A DNA stretch of 64,000 bases from Sphingomonas anseongensis (GCF_023516495.1 NZ_JAMGBC010000001.1:992001-1056000); one strand, 5' to 3'. Positions 33,595-43,019 are shown, counted from the stretch's first letter. Translations and numbers: made by a program. Notes: a model not told the origin generated them from the sequence alone.

Positions 33595-35064
33595 TCAGGA
33601 GCGCCGCTCTCCGTAGACGATTAGCTTGACCTTCTGGCCGGGCGCGAGCCGGGCGCCGGGCGACAGCCCATTGAGCGAGACGAATCGCTCCATCTTGAAA
33701 TCGCGATATGCCATTCGGCTGCTGAGCGACTGGACGGTATCGCCGGGCGCCACAGTCACCACGTCGATGACTCGCGGACGAATCGCTGCCGCCTCCGATG
33801 GCGTGATCTTCCTGATCGATTGGATCATGGAAGCGAACTGGCCGAGCCCTGCCCCGCCGGACGTGAGCGTTACGAAGTGATAGACCGTCCCCGGCGCCCA
33901 TTGGTAGGCGACGACGGCCAGATCGACGACGCCCGATGAGGTTCGCGTCCGAGTGACGGTGAACGCGGCCGGGATTCCATTGATAACGGTCCGCCTCGGC
34001 TGCGGAATCGGCACCCGGCGGTCGCCGAGCAGCTCCTGAAGCGCCGAATAGATGTAATTCTCGAGAGTTCCGTTGTAGCGGCCGCCGCCGAACTGCGCCT
34101 GCCCGGCCGATCCGGAGATGTCGACAGCCCTCGTGCCATTGTCCATCAAGTAGCCGACGGGGACAGTGAACTGGATCCGAAGGTCGGGGTGGAGGAAGGT
34201 CCGCCCGTCGATCACGCCCTGGGCCGGATCGTCGTCGACGAACATTCCGTCGATTCGCTGAAGGAACGCGTCGCGGTTGGTGATTCCGGTCCCGAGCCGG
34301 CCCGTGGACTGAGCCTCTGCAAAGGCTCGCTGCATGCGGTTCTCGCTCAACGGGTGAGTCATCGCCCACTCCGGCAGCTTTCGGCTGTCCTTGCCCTGCA
34401 CCCGAGCCTGAAGCGCTGAATTGCGCGTCAATGCGCCGAGGATTTCGGCGCCGCCGGAGGGATTGTAGCCGGCGGCAACCAGGTACCTCAGCCCCAGGTC
34501 GTCGGCCTGATATTCCTGATCGCGGGAGAAGCTAAGTGTCTGCAACTCTGCACGAAGCAGCCCGCGATTGGCAACTGCGTTGCCGAAATTGCCGCCGAAG
34601 ATGCCGCCCAGCAGGATCCACGGCAATTGCTGCCGGACGGCCCGCCTTTCGGCCTGCTCGCGCTGCTGTGCGTGGGCGGCGGCGACATGGCCGACCTCAT
34701 GACCCAAAGCGAAGGCGAGCTCCGCCTCGTCGTCCATCAGGGTCATCAGCTGGCGGGTGATGTAAATATAGCCGCCGGGGACGGAGAAAGCGTTCTCGAC
34801 CGCCGAGTTCAGGAGCGTGAAGCGATAAGTGCCGGCGGGATTCTCGACCCCGGAGAAGGCGGCGACCCGGTGGCCGACCTCGTCGACATAGGCTGCGCGA
34901 GGGCCGGTCTCAGCCCCGCCATATTGCTCGACGACCTGGGTGTGCTCCTGCCGCGCCTCCGCCACCAGCCGCGGGTCGAGGCTCCGGACCGCATATTGCG
35001 CGGTAACGGCCGTGCCGGACGCAACCAGTGCGGCGGCGGACAATAAAAGCAGCGCCTTTGACAT
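33595..35064 (-). CDS. Exported M48 metalloprotease with LysM-like C-terminus
   Basis: 489 residues. A signal peptide (MSKALLLLSAAALVASGTAV) precedes an M48 domain with the zinc motif ALGHEVGHVAAAHAQQ (HEVGH) and the third ligand in DQEYQADDLGLRYL. This matches BepA-like periplasmic chaperone-proteases for outer-membrane proteins. The last about 55 residues (VAPGDTVQSLSSRMAY then LSPGARLAPGQKVKL) look like a LysM domain that could bind peptidoglycan. It is followed downstream by a separate Flp pilin gene in convergent orientation. Confidence 0.92.
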   Translation of the reverse strand: MSKALLLLSAAALVASGTAVTAQYAVRSLDPRLVAEARQEHTQVVEQYGGAETGPRAAYVDEVGHRVAAFSGVENPAGTYRFTLLNSAVENAFSVPGGYIYITRQLMTLMDDEAELAFALGHEVGHVAAAHAQQREQAERRAVRQQLPWILLGGIFGGNFGNAVANRGLLRAELQTLSFSRDQEYQADDLGLRYLVAAGYNPSGGAEILGALTRNSALQARVQGKDSRKLPEWAMTHPLSENRMQRAFAEAQSTGRLGTGITNRDAFLQRIDGMFVDDDPAQGVIDGRTFLHPDLRIQFTVPVGYLMDNGTRAVDISGSAGQAQFGGGRYNGTLENYIYSALQELLGDRRVPIPQPRRTVINGIPAAFTVTRTRTSSGVVDLAVVAYQWAPGTVYHFVTLTSGGAGLGQFASMIQSIRKITPSEAAAIRPRVIDVVTVAPGDTVQSLSSRMAYRDFKMERFVSLNGLSPGARLAPGQKVKLIVYGERRS

Positions 35065-35151
35065 CGCTTCTCTCTCGCTTTGAAAGGAAAGGTAAGCCGG
35101 GCTTTTGAACGGGAGATGACCGGCCCGGTTCCGTTGAGAACCGCGCGGCGG

Positions 35152-36093
35152 TTAACCAATGGCGAGGAACTTGGCCCGTCGCTGCTCGAGAAGTTGCTTC
35201 GGCTTCATGGCCGAGCAGCCCTTCAGCTCCTCGAGGATGGCCAACTTTAAAGTTGCGATGGCCGCGTCGGAGTCACGCTGGGCTCCCCCGATTGGCTCCT
35301 CGACGATCCTGTCCACCACTCCGAGCGACAAGAGGTCGTTGGCCGTGATCCGCATTGCTTCGGCTGCATCGGCCGCCTTGTCGGCGGTCCGCCACAGGAT
35401 GGACGCGCAGCCTTCGGGCGAGATGACCGAATAGATCGCATGCTCGAACATCAGCACCCGGTTGGCGGTGGCGATCGCGACCGCGCCGCCCGACCCCCCT
35501 TCACCGACGATCGCCGCGATGATCGGAACCTTGAGGTCGAGGCATTCCTCGGTCGAGCGGGCGATCGCTTCGGCCTGCCCGCGCTCTTCCGCCTCGACAC
35601 CTGGAAAGGCGCCGGGAGTATCGACCAGCGTCACCACCGGAAGGCCGAAGCGGTCGGCGAGCCGCATCAGCCGGATCGCCTTGCGATAACCCTCCGGCTT
35701 GGCCATTCCGAAATTGTGCCGGAGCCGCGAGGCGGTGTCCTCGCCCTTTTCGTGACCGATCAGCATGACTCGCCGGCCGTCTATTCGCGCAAAGCCGCCA
35801 ACGATTGCCGGATCTTCGCCGTAGGCGCGATCGCCGGCGAGCGGGATGAACTCATCGGTCACTCCCGCCACATAATCCTTGAAATGCGGCCGCTCCGGAT
35901 GGCGCGCCACTTGCGCCTTCTGCCACGGCGAAAGCTTCGAATATGTGTCCTTGAGGAGCTTCGAAGCCTTGCCTTCGAGCTTGCCGACCTCGGCTTCGAT
36001 ATCGATCTCGCCGTTGTCAGCCGTTTCCTTCAGCTCCCGAACGCGCGCCTCAAGCTCGGCAATCGGCTTTTCGAAATCCAGGTACGTCAGCAT
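35152..36093 (-). CDS. accA: Acetyl-CoA carboxylase carboxyltransferase subunit alpha
   Basis: 313 residues. MLTYLDFEKPIAELEARVRE is the family N-terminus, and GHEKGEDTASRLRHNFGMAK, PVVTLVDTPGAFPGVEAEER and GEGGSGGAVAIATANRVLMF are carboxyltransferase signatures. With AccD it transfers CO2 from biotin to acetyl-CoA to start fatty acid synthesis. It lies 33 bp downstream of xerD, the usual alphaproteobacterial neighbourhood. Confidence 0.98.
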   Translation of the reverse strand: MLTYLDFEKPIAELEARVRELKETADNGEIDIEAEVGKLEGKASKLLKDTYSKLSPWQKAQVARHPERPHFKDYVAGVTDEFIPLAGDRAYGEDPAIVGGFARIDGRRVMLIGHEKGEDTASRLRHNFGMAKPEGYRKAIRLMRLADRFGLPVVTLVDTPGAFPGVEAEERGQAEAIARSTEECLDLKVPIIAAIVGEGGSGGAVAIATANRVLMFEHAIYSVISPEGCASILWRTADKAADAAEAMRITANDLLSLGVVDRIVEEPIGGAQRDSDAAIATLKLAILEELKGCSAMKPKQLLEQRRAKFLAIG

Positions 36094-36126
36094 TGGGAGG
36101 GCGCGTAAGCGGGGAGGCGCAAAGCG

Positions 36127-37014
36127 TCAACGATTGCGGTCGGCAAGCGGGTGCCGCTCGTTGACCAGCTGGACCAGCCGCGCGGCATCGACATGCGTGT
36201 ATATCTGCGTCGTTGCGATGTCCGCATGGCCGAGGAGCGCCTGGAGCACGCGCAGGTCCGCACCGCCCGAAAGCAGGTGCGTCGCAAAGGCGTGGCGGAG
36301 GACGTGCGGGCTGATCCGGTCGGGCGCGATTCCCGCATCGGCGGCCATCTGACGGACCACCTGGAACAGGCGGACCCGAGTCATGTGCTTCTTGCCCGTC
36401 GGGAACAGCCACGGGCTGGACGCGGGCACGTTACCGAGCCAGTCCCTGACGGCCGCCTCCGCACGCCCGGAAATCGGCACCAGACGCTCCTTCGCGCCCT
36501 TCCCTTGCAGGATCAGGAACGGCTGGCCGGGGCGGATTGCGGCCCGGGGAAGGGAAATCACCTCGCTTGCGCGAAGGCCGGACCCGTACAGCAATTCAAG
36601 CAGCGCTAGGTTGCGCTGGGCCAAGGGCTCGCCGCTCGCCGCCTTGTCGCCCGCTGCCTCGAACATCGCCTCAACGTCGGCTTCGCTCAGAACACGAGGG
36701 AGCGGCCGCTGCAGCTTGGGCTGGGGAAGCGCAGCCGACGGGTCGTCCGAGCGAAGGCCGTCATCGACGAGAAAGCGGTAGAAGCGTCGAAGAGCCGACG
36801 ACCGCCGCCCCACCGTCGACGCCGCGAGGCCCGACCATTTCTGCCCGAGCGTGGCGAGCTCGTCGCGCCCCGCGGCGCCAAGGTTCGTGCCCAGGTCCGC
36901 CGCCGCCTTGGCCAGGTCGTTGCGATAGGCGGCCAATGTATTTGGCGAGGCTCCGGCCTCGGCTGCAAGCATGTCGAGGAAGCGGGCGACCAGCGATTGG
37001 TCGGACGAGTCCAT
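36127..37014 (-). CDS. xerD: Tyrosine recombinase XerD
   Basis: 295 residues from the ATG at 37014, which overlaps the upstream stop as TGATG. All catalytic residues are visible: Arg in YGSGLRASEV, Lys in LQGKGAKERLVP, HxxR as HVLRHAFATHLL, His in LLGHADIATTQIYTH with the nucleophilic Tyr. XerD with XerC resolves chromosome dimers at dif. The housekeeping context (accA, aroK) argues against a mobile integrase. Confidence 0.95.
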   Translation of the reverse strand: MDSSDQSLVARFLDMLAAEAGASPNTLAAYRNDLAKAAADLGTNLGAAGRDELATLGQKWSGLAASTVGRRSSALRRFYRFLVDDGLRSDDPSAALPQPKLQRPLPRVLSEADVEAMFEAAGDKAASGEPLAQRNLALLELLYGSGLRASEVISLPRAAIRPGQPFLILQGKGAKERLVPISGRAEAAVRDWLGNVPASSPWLFPTGKKHMTRVRLFQVVRQMAADAGIAPDRISPHVLRHAFATHLLSGGADLRVLQALLGHADIATTQIYTHVDAARLVQLVNERHPLADRNR

Positions 37015-38774
37015 CAGGTCCGCGACAGGGCCTCTGCCGCGATCATCCTCGCTGCGAACTCCTGTCCGGTGTTCCGAAGCGCCATCACGATGTGGAACAG
37101 GTGAGCGGGCGGCAAGGATTCGAATTTCGGAGTCTGAAGCCCTGTGCCCGCGAGAACCAGAACGCTTCCCCCCTGGTGGCGGCGGGCTGCGGCATCGAGC
37201 ATCTGCGACCATTGGGTCACCCGCTCGATGTGCAGGCTGTATCGCCTATTCAGCCGTGACGCGGCCGCCGCGTCGATCCGGCCGAGCCCGACGAGGCCCG
37301 CGACCAGGAAAGCGCTCCGCCTTTTGCCCTCGCTCTTGTCGCGCCCGATAAAGGCGTTCACCCGGCCGACGCTGAGGTCGAGCGACGAGCCTTCCGGAGT
37401 TCCAAGAGCGAGCATCGCCCAGGCGCGATCGGCCGGCTCGTCGTCCATCTGGCGAATTGCATTGGCCCAGCGCGCTGCCTGCTGATCCAGCCCCGCGGTC
37501 AGCATCGAGGCGATCAGCTCCGGCGCGTCTGCCTGGAGGTCCTTGCTGGGTTCGATCCGGGCAGCCGCCCGTGCGACCGCTGCTCGAGCCGCTTCGTGCT
37601 GCAGCCGGCCGTCGCCTTCGCTCCAGAACCGACGCATCGCGGCGAGCCGGGTCTCCTGGTCGCGGCCGGCGAACGCCAGCCGAAGCTGCCAGGAGTCGGT
37701 GCCTCCGAGGTCGTTGGGATCGGTGGCGTCGTAAATTGCGGAGTAGAAATCGACCAAGGCCTGCGACGAAAGCACGCCGAGGCCGGCGGCGATCCTCGCG
37801 GAGTCGAGCCGGTCCTGGAACGGAATGAACGGCGCCCGCGCATACCAGGCACGAAGCTGCGGCGAGGCCGATTCGAGAAGCTTCTTCGGCGGGCTCATCG
37901 CTGTCGCCGTCGACAGGCCATAGCGCCAGGCGGTCAGGCTCTCGACCGGCTCCCATTCGATCGTCGCCGCGGTGCCGGTGTCGGCGGTCGCTCCAACGGC
38001 CTTCTGCGCGAGAGCGAGGTCGATCCCGCCGATCGTTCCCCGGCGGCGCGCGGACTCGATCTGGGCCGAAGCGGACGCAGCCTCGCCGTTCAGGCCGGCG
38101 CAGATCGCCTGGACGAGCGGGACCACACGTGCCTCGGCTTTTCGCATCCCGTCGAGCAGAGGGCACAAAGCGAGCGGATCGGAAGTCGCGAGCGCAGCCT
38201 GCACCGCGACCTGCACCATCTTTGGAGTGAAACGGTCCGTGTCGACGCTTGCAACAACCATCCGCGCAGCATCGGCTTCGCCCATGCGCAGCAGAAGCCA
38301 GGCCCGCTCGGCAGCCCAGTCCACCGGGTTAACTCCCGCGGGCGCGTGCGCCTTCGCCAGCAGCGCATCGCGCAACGCGATGTGCGCCCAGCGCGAAGCG
38401 ATCGGCGTGTCCATCCGCCGCATCAGCGACGACAGGAAGGCTCCGTTTGCCTGGCCCCAGGCGTCGCTTCCTATCGCCGTCCGGGCAGGGTCGAGCGCGC
38501 CGGCCGTAAACGGGTCGCGGCGCGCAAAGCTCGGATATTCGATCGGCGGGGGTGGCGGCCGATATGCGACCTCGTCCGCCGGCTGGACCTCGACGCCAAC
38601 ATCGTTGCCGTCGGCAGGCTGGGCCTGCGTCGGTTCGGGCCGCACAGGCTGAGGCGTCGGTGCAGGCGCTGGAGCCGGCGTCGGCGTAGTAGCGTTCTGC
38701 ACCTGCGCGATCGCTGGAATGGCGAGCGCGGCTGCAGCGCCTAGAAGGAGCAGTCGCCTAATGGCCGGCTGCAT
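37014..38774 (-). CDS. Large exported protein of unknown function
   Basis: 586 residues with a signal peptide (MQPAIRRLLLLGAAAALAIP) and a Pro-rich linker (TTPTPAPAPAPTPQPVRPEP) near residues 29-48, typical of a periplasmic protein crossing to the cell wall. The remainder is mostly helical with TPR-like character, such as ERAWLLLRMGEADAARMVVA. No catalytic motif is evident. It is placed between a 44-residue membrane protein (16-nt overlap) and xerD (1-nt overlap), so the three are one operon. It appears to be a lineage-specific protein. Confidence 0.85.
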   Translation of the reverse strand: MQPAIRRLLLLGAAAALAIPAIAQVQNATTPTPAPAPAPTPQPVRPEPTQAQPADGNDVGVEVQPADEVAYRPPPPPIEYPSFARRDPFTAGALDPARTAIGSDAWGQANGAFLSSLMRRMDTPIASRWAHIALRDALLAKAHAPAGVNPVDWAAERAWLLLRMGEADAARMVVASVDTDRFTPKMVQVAVQAALATSDPLALCPLLDGMRKAEARVVPLVQAICAGLNGEAASASAQIESARRRGTIGGIDLALAQKAVGATADTGTAATIEWEPVESLTAWRYGLSTATAMSPPKKLLESASPQLRAWYARAPFIPFQDRLDSARIAAGLGVLSSQALVDFYSAIYDATDPNDLGGTDSWQLRLAFAGRDQETRLAAMRRFWSEGDGRLQHEAARAAVARAAARIEPSKDLQADAPELIASMLTAGLDQQAARWANAIRQMDDEPADRAWAMLALGTPEGSSLDLSVGRVNAFIGRDKSEGKRRSAFLVAGLVGLGRIDAAAASRLNRRYSLHIERVTQWSQMLDAAARRHQGGSVLVLAGTGLQTPKFESLPPAHLFHIVMALRNTGQEFAARMIAAEALSRT

Positions 38775-38892
38775 TGGTTACATCGATTTCGACCGGCTGC
38801 GTCGGCACCTCACGAACGCTGCTCGACAGGAAGAATAAAGCCCCGGCAATAACGAGGACCACGACGATCAGGAGAATCAAGCCTCGCGACAT
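38758..38892 (-). CDS. 44-residue single-span membrane protein
   Basis: MSRGLILLIVVVLVIAGALF gives one transmembrane helix with a short charged N-terminus, then a periplasmic tail VREVPTQPVEIDVTNAAGH. The ATG at 38892 lies a short distance after gaaagggcgga on the minus strand, a plausible ribosome site. The 3' end overlaps the start of the large exported protein by 16 nt. Longer in-frame upstream extensions run through the aroK gene and are rejected. The role is unknown, possibly an anchor or partner of the neighbour. Confidence 0.75.
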   Translation of the reverse strand: MSRGLILLIVVVLVIAGALFFLSSSVREVPTQPVEIDVTNAAGH

Positions 38893-38966
38893 TCCGCCCT
38901 TTCCGATTGGTGTAAAGAACGGCGGGCTTTTGCCCGACCTTCGGGGCCGCTGTATAGCCCCGCGCG

Positions 38967-39569
38967 ATGCAAAAGCTCGGTGAGCGTCTGGATCGGCCGG
39001 TGGTTCTCGTCGGGCTGATGGGAGCGGGCAAGTCGACGGTCGGCCGAAGGCTGGCCAAGCGGCTCGGTCTGCCCTTCGTCGACAGCGACGATGAGATCGA
39101 GGGTGCCGCCGGCTGCTCGGCCGCCGAAATGTTCGACCGCTATGGCGAAGCGGACTTCCGCGACGGTGAGCGGCGGCTGGTCGCAAGGCTGATCGACGGC
39201 ACCGTCCGGGTCATCGCAACCGGCGGCGGCGCTTTCGTCGATCCGCGCACCCGCAAGCTCCTCAACGAGCGGGCGATCACAATCTGGCTCGACGCTCCGG
39301 TGGGAATTCTGACCGAACGAACAGGCCGTCGCGACACCAGGCCGCTGCTCCGCAACTCCGATCCGGCCGGGACTCTCGAGCGGCTGTCGGAGGAGCGTGG
39401 CCCCGCCTACGCCGAAGCTCATATCCGCGTGAGGAGCGGCGCCGCCGCCCATTCCAAGGTGGTCGAATCGATCCTTGGCTCTCTCGAGGACTATCTCGCA
39501 GGCGGCGCGGCGGGAGGAGCTTCCTCGGGCAAGGGTGACGAAGCGAACGACCGATCCTCGCCGGCGTGA
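38967..39569 (+). CDS. aroK: Shikimate kinase
   Basis: 200 residues. P-loop GLMGAGKSTVGRRLA, shikimate-binding FVDSDDEIEG, and TGGGAFVDPRTR with the lid R-rich segment LTERTGRRDTRPLL. It phosphorylates shikimate in aromatic amino acid synthesis. The family fold ends near LEDYL (about residue 177). The last 23 residues (GGASSGKGDEANDRSSPA end) are encoded antisense to the last codons of the converging Kef gene, a 79-bp overlap. aroB, which normally follows, is absent. Confidence 0.96.
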   Translation: MQKLGERLDRPVVLVGLMGAGKSTVGRRLAKRLGLPFVDSDDEIEGAAGCSAAEMFDRYGEADFRDGERRLVARLIDGTVRVIATGGGAFVDPRTRKLLNERAITIWLDAPVGILTERTGRRDTRPLLRNSDPAGTLERLSEERGPAYAEAHIRVRSGAAAHSKVVESILGSLEDYLAGGAAGGASSGKGDEANDRSSPA

Positions 39570-41296
39570 AGATCGCCGCTTTCCGCCTGCCGCTCCAGCC
39601 GCTCGCAATCGCGCATCCTATATTCGCTCTCGACCCGCTCGATCTCGGCTGAGCCGAAGCCGCTGGCGCGAAGCGCGGCCCTGCCCATGACCACAGCGCT
39701 TTCGAACAATTCGCGTTCGGCAAGCACAAGGTCCAGCCCGCGAAGCTCGATCAGGTGCCGCCGGTCGAACGCGCGGACCATCACCGAAGCCTGGGGAAAG
39801 GCGCCAAGAACCGCCTTCAGCGCGTCACGGGTCAGCTCGCCGTCTTCATTGTCGTTGCAGAACGCAATCACCCGGGCAGTCTCCGCCCCCGCTGCCCGAA
39901 GCAGGTCGAGCCGAAGCCCGTCGCCATAATAGACCTTGGTTCCGAACTCCTCGGCCGTTTCGATCATGCTCGGGGTCTTGTCGATCAGTGTGATCCCAAT
40001 GCCCTTGGCCATCAGCATCTGGGCGACAGTCTGTCCGAACCGGCCATAACCGACGACGATAGCGCTGGTTTCCGGCGACTTCTCCGGGCCGTCGAGGTCG
40101 TCGCCGCCGCGATCCTCGCGCCGCTCCATCCAGTCGACCAGCCGCATCAGGAACGGCGTGGTCGCCATGGACAGAGTCACGACCGCGCCGAACAGCGACC
40201 CAGCGGCCGGAAGGACGAGACCGGCAGCGGTCGCCTGCGCAAAGAGGACGAATCCGAATTCGCCGGCCTGGCTGAGGAGAAGCCCGAGGCGAACGCTTCG
40301 CGGCCAGTTGTTCCCGAAGATTCGCGCAAGTCCGGCGATCAGCAGAGCCTTGGTGACGATCACGCCTGCAGCGATGCCGACTACGAACCACGGCCGGGCG
40401 GCGATGACGCCCAGGTCGAGGAGCATTCCAACGGACAGGAAGAACAGGCCGAGAAGGATCGAGCGGAACGGCTCGACGTCGCTCTCCAGCTCATGCCGGT
40501 AGGGCGATTCCGCGAGCATCACGCCGGCGACGAAGGCGCCAAGCGCAACCGACAGGTGAAGGTAATGCATCACCGCGGCGGAGGCGACGACGGTGAATAA
40601 TCCGGCGACGACGAACAGCTCGCGCTCGCCGAACCGACCGATCAGCCGGAACAGCGGATTGAGGATTACCCTGCCCACCAGCACCAGGGCGGCGATTGCC
40701 GCAACCGTGTACAGCGCCAGCGTAAGGCCAGTCGGCGCGGTGAGGTCGGGCACCCGCGCCATTGCAGCGATGATCGTGATCATCGGGACGATCGACAGGT
40801 CTTGGAACAGCAGGATCGAGAACGCGCGCTCCCCCTCCGGCGTGTTCAGCTCATTGTCGGCGCGAAGCATCGGAAGGACCTGCGCGGTAGACGACAGGCC
40901 GAGCGGAAGGCCGATCGCGAGCGCTGCTTCCGGCGAGAGGCCAACGGCAAGATAGAGCAACAGGCTGAGCGCCAGTCCGCACAGAACGACCTGCGCCAAT
41001 CCAAGCCCAAAAATGTCGTTTCTGAGCCGCCACAGCCGCGCAGGGCGAAGCTCGAGCCCGACGATGAAGAGGAGCAACGCGATGCCGATCTCGGTGACGC
41101 TGCTCACCTGCGCCGGGTCGCGGATCAAGCCGAGGATCTGCGGGCCGATCAGCGCTCCGGCGACGATATAGCCCAAGGTCGCACCGAGCTTCAGCCGGCG
41201 GAAGATGGTGACGAAGAGGAGCGCGGCGCCGAGCATGATGGCGCCGCTTTCCAAGATGGCGGTCGTCGCCTGGGCAGTCTCGGCGGGAGTGGTCAC
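39491..41296 (-). CDS. Kef-type cation:proton antiporter with RCK domain
   Basis: About 601 residues from a GTG at 41296 that overlaps the upstream stop as GTGA. The first about 390 residues are a CPA2-type antiporter with 12 or so membrane spans (for example GYIVAGALIGPQILGLIRDP and the GLELRPARLWRLRNDIFGLG conserved acidic region). An RCK/TrkA-N domain follows with AIVVGYGRFGQTVAQ and LIDKTPSMIE. This is the KefB/KefC layout, which exports potassium under electrophile stress. The last 26 codons overlap aroK on the other strand. It is the last gene of the radA operon. Confidence 0.93.
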   Translation of the reverse strand: MTTPAETAQATTAILESGAIMLGAALLFVTIFRRLKLGATLGYIVAGALIGPQILGLIRDPAQVSSVTEIGIALLLFIVGLELRPARLWRLRNDIFGLGLAQVVLCGLALSLLLYLAVGLSPEAALAIGLPLGLSSTAQVLPMLRADNELNTPEGERAFSILLFQDLSIVPMITIIAAMARVPDLTAPTGLTLALYTVAAIAALVLVGRVILNPLFRLIGRFGERELFVVAGLFTVVASAAVMHYLHLSVALGAFVAGVMLAESPYRHELESDVEPFRSILLGLFFLSVGMLLDLGVIAARPWFVVGIAAGVIVTKALLIAGLARIFGNNWPRSVRLGLLLSQAGEFGFVLFAQATAAGLVLPAAGSLFGAVVTLSMATTPFLMRLVDWMERREDRGGDDLDGPEKSPETSAIVVGYGRFGQTVAQMLMAKGIGITLIDKTPSMIETAEEFGTKVYYGDGLRLDLLRAAGAETARVIAFCNDNEDGELTRDALKAVLGAFPQASVMVRAFDRRHLIELRGLDLVLAERELFESAVVMGRAALRASGFGSAEIERVESEYRMRDCERLERQAESGDLHAGEDRSFASSPLPEEAPPAAPPAR

Positions 41297-41712
41297 CGCG
41301 CCGAGTCTATCGCCGCAACGAGCGCCCGCAACGGGAGCAGGATCGCTCCGTGGCGGCTCTTTCGAGCGCGTGCAGGGGCGAGCGCGTCGAAGCCCGGCCA
41401 TTCCGGGGCGCGGTCGCGCTCGCCGCTCAGCCAGCCGGAAAGCTCGTCCAGCGCCGTTTGCACTTCGTGTGCTCCGCGACCCGTCACGCCCCGCGCGACG
41501 AGTGCCGCCGACGCCTGCCCGAAAGCGCAGGCCGTGACCGTCTGCGACAGCGCTTCGACTTGGCCGTCCCTCAATTGCACTTCGGTCTCGACGACGCTGC
41601 CGCATGTCGGCGATCGCTGCGAGGCGGACCCGTCAACGCGCTCCAGCTGCTTCGGCTCGGGCAGCGATGCCGCCAGCCGCAGGATGTCGAGGGTGTAGAG
41701 CGGCGCGTTCAT
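41293..41712 (-). CDS. Iron-sulfur assembly scaffold (SufU/IscU-like)
   Basis: 139 residues from the ATG at 41712 (ATGA with the cysS stop). MNAPLYTLDILRLAASLPEP and RSPTCGSVVETEVQL match the NifU/SufU-type fold with the first Cys; ACAFGQASAALVA holds a second conserved Cys and replaces the usual C-x-x-S form. The third ligand position expected near the C-terminus is not a clear Cys. It may be a divergent scaffold or carrier. Its stop overlaps the Kef start as GTGA. Confidence 0.8.
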   Translation of the reverse strand: MNAPLYTLDILRLAASLPEPKQLERVDGSASQRSPTCGSVVETEVQLRDGQVEALSQTVTACAFGQASAALVARGVTGRGAHEVQTALDELSGWLSGERDRAPEWPGFDALAPARARKSRHGAILLPLRALVAAIDSAR

Positions 41713-43019
41713 GTCCGCCGCCATGTGGTGCCGGAGGGGCCGTCCTCCAATATGATGCCGTCGTCTTTAAGCTCGTCGCGGATCCGGTCGGCAGTCGCGA
41801 AGTCGCGATTGGCCTTGGCCTCGGCGCGCTCGGCGATCCGGGCGTCGATTGCTGAATCGTCGCCACCGCCCCTGAACCAATCGTCCGCAGTGTCGGAGAG
41901 AAGCCCAAGCATCGCCGCGCTTGCCTTGATCGTGGCGGGATCATCGATCGCCTGGAGCCGCGCCAGCGCGGCAGGCGTGTTCAGGTCGTCGGACAAGGCT
42001 TCCAACATCTCGGCATCGATCTCGCCCGGCTGGGCCTCTCCCGCTGCTCGATACAGCCGGTCGAGAATCGTCTTCGATTGCTCAACTAGAGCCTCGGTCC
42101 AGGGGAGCGGCTGGCGGTAATGCGCGGACAGCAGGGCCAGCCGTAGAGTTTCCCCCTTGTGCCCCTGCTCCAGGAGCTCTGCCGGAGTGACGATATTGCC
42201 CAAGCTCTTCGACATCTTGTCGCTGCCCATGTCGACAAAGCCGTTGTGCACCCAATAGCGGGCGAGCGCTGCGCCGCCGTGGGCGCAGCGGCTCTGGGCG
42301 ATCTCGTTCTCGTGGTGGGGGAAGATGAGGTCGAGCCCGCCGCCGTGGATGTCGATCGTCTCGCCAAGATGCCGCTCGATCATCGCGGAGCATTCCAGGT
42401 GCCAGCCCGGACGACCGCGGCCCCACGGCGAGTCCCAGCCGATCACATCCGCATCGCTTGGCTTCCACAGCACGAAGTCGGCAGGATCGCGCTTGTAGGG
42501 CGCGACCTCCACTCGCGCCCCCGCGATCATCTGCTCGCGGTCGCGGTGGCTGAGCATTCCGTATGCGGGGTCTTTGGTGACGTCGAACAGCACGTGACCC
42601 TGCGCGGCATAGGCGTAGCCGCGCTCCACCAGCCGCTCGATCATCGCCACCATCGGCCCGATCTCCTGGGTCGCGTGCGGAGCGATGTCCGGGTCCCGAA
42701 CGCCGAGCGCCCGCATGTCCTCGAGATAGTGCTGCTCGTAGCGCTCGGTGATCACCGACGGATCGACACCCTCTTGCTCGGCAGCGGCGATGATCTTGTC
42801 GTCGACGTCGGTGACGTTGCGCGCATAGACCAGGCTGTCGGGGCCGAATTCGTGTCGGATCAGCCGGGCAAGCGTGTCGAACACGACCGCCGGACGTGCA
42901 TTGCCGATATGGGCGCGGCCGTAGACCGTCGGCCCGCACACATACATGGTGACGCGCTTCGGGTCGGCGGGGACGAACGCCCGCTTCTCGCGCGCCATTG
43001 TGTCGTAGAGCCGGATCAT
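41709..43019 (-). CDS. cysS: Cysteinyl-tRNA synthetase
   Basis: 436 residues. HIGH motif region YVCGPTVYGRAHIGNARPAV, zinc-site residues (CGPTV, WHLECSAM), and KMSKS region GSDKMSKSLGNIV. It charges tRNA-Cys. At 436 residues it is slightly short for the family because the C-terminal anticodon-binding tail is compact. It overlaps cvpA upstream and the scaffold gene downstream, both as ATGA. Confidence 0.97.
   Translation of the reverse strand: MIRLYDTMAREKRAFVPADPKRVTMYVCGPTVYGRAHIGNARPAVVFDTLARLIRHEFGPDSLVYARNVTDVDDKIIAAAEQEGVDPSVITERYEQHYLEDMRALGVRDPDIAPHATQEIGPMVAMIERLVERGYAYAAQGHVLFDVTKDPAYGMLSHRDREQMIAGARVEVAPYKRDPADFVLWKPSDADVIGWDSPWGRGRPGWHLECSAMIERHLGETIDIHGGGLDLIFPHHENEIAQSRCAHGGAALARYWVHNGFVDMGSDKMSKSLGNIVTPAELLEQGHKGETLRLALLSAHYRQPLPWTEALVEQSKTILDRLYRAAGEAQPGEIDAEMLEALSDDLNTPAALARLQAIDDPATIKASAAMLGLLSDTADDWFRGGGDDSAIDARIAERAEAKANRDFATADRIRDELKDDGIILEDGPSGTTWRRT

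Noticed and set aside
36127-37014. Tyrosine recombinase as a mobile-element integrase
   Set aside because: Length, motifs and the accA/aroK context fit housekeeping XerD. No element ends are present.
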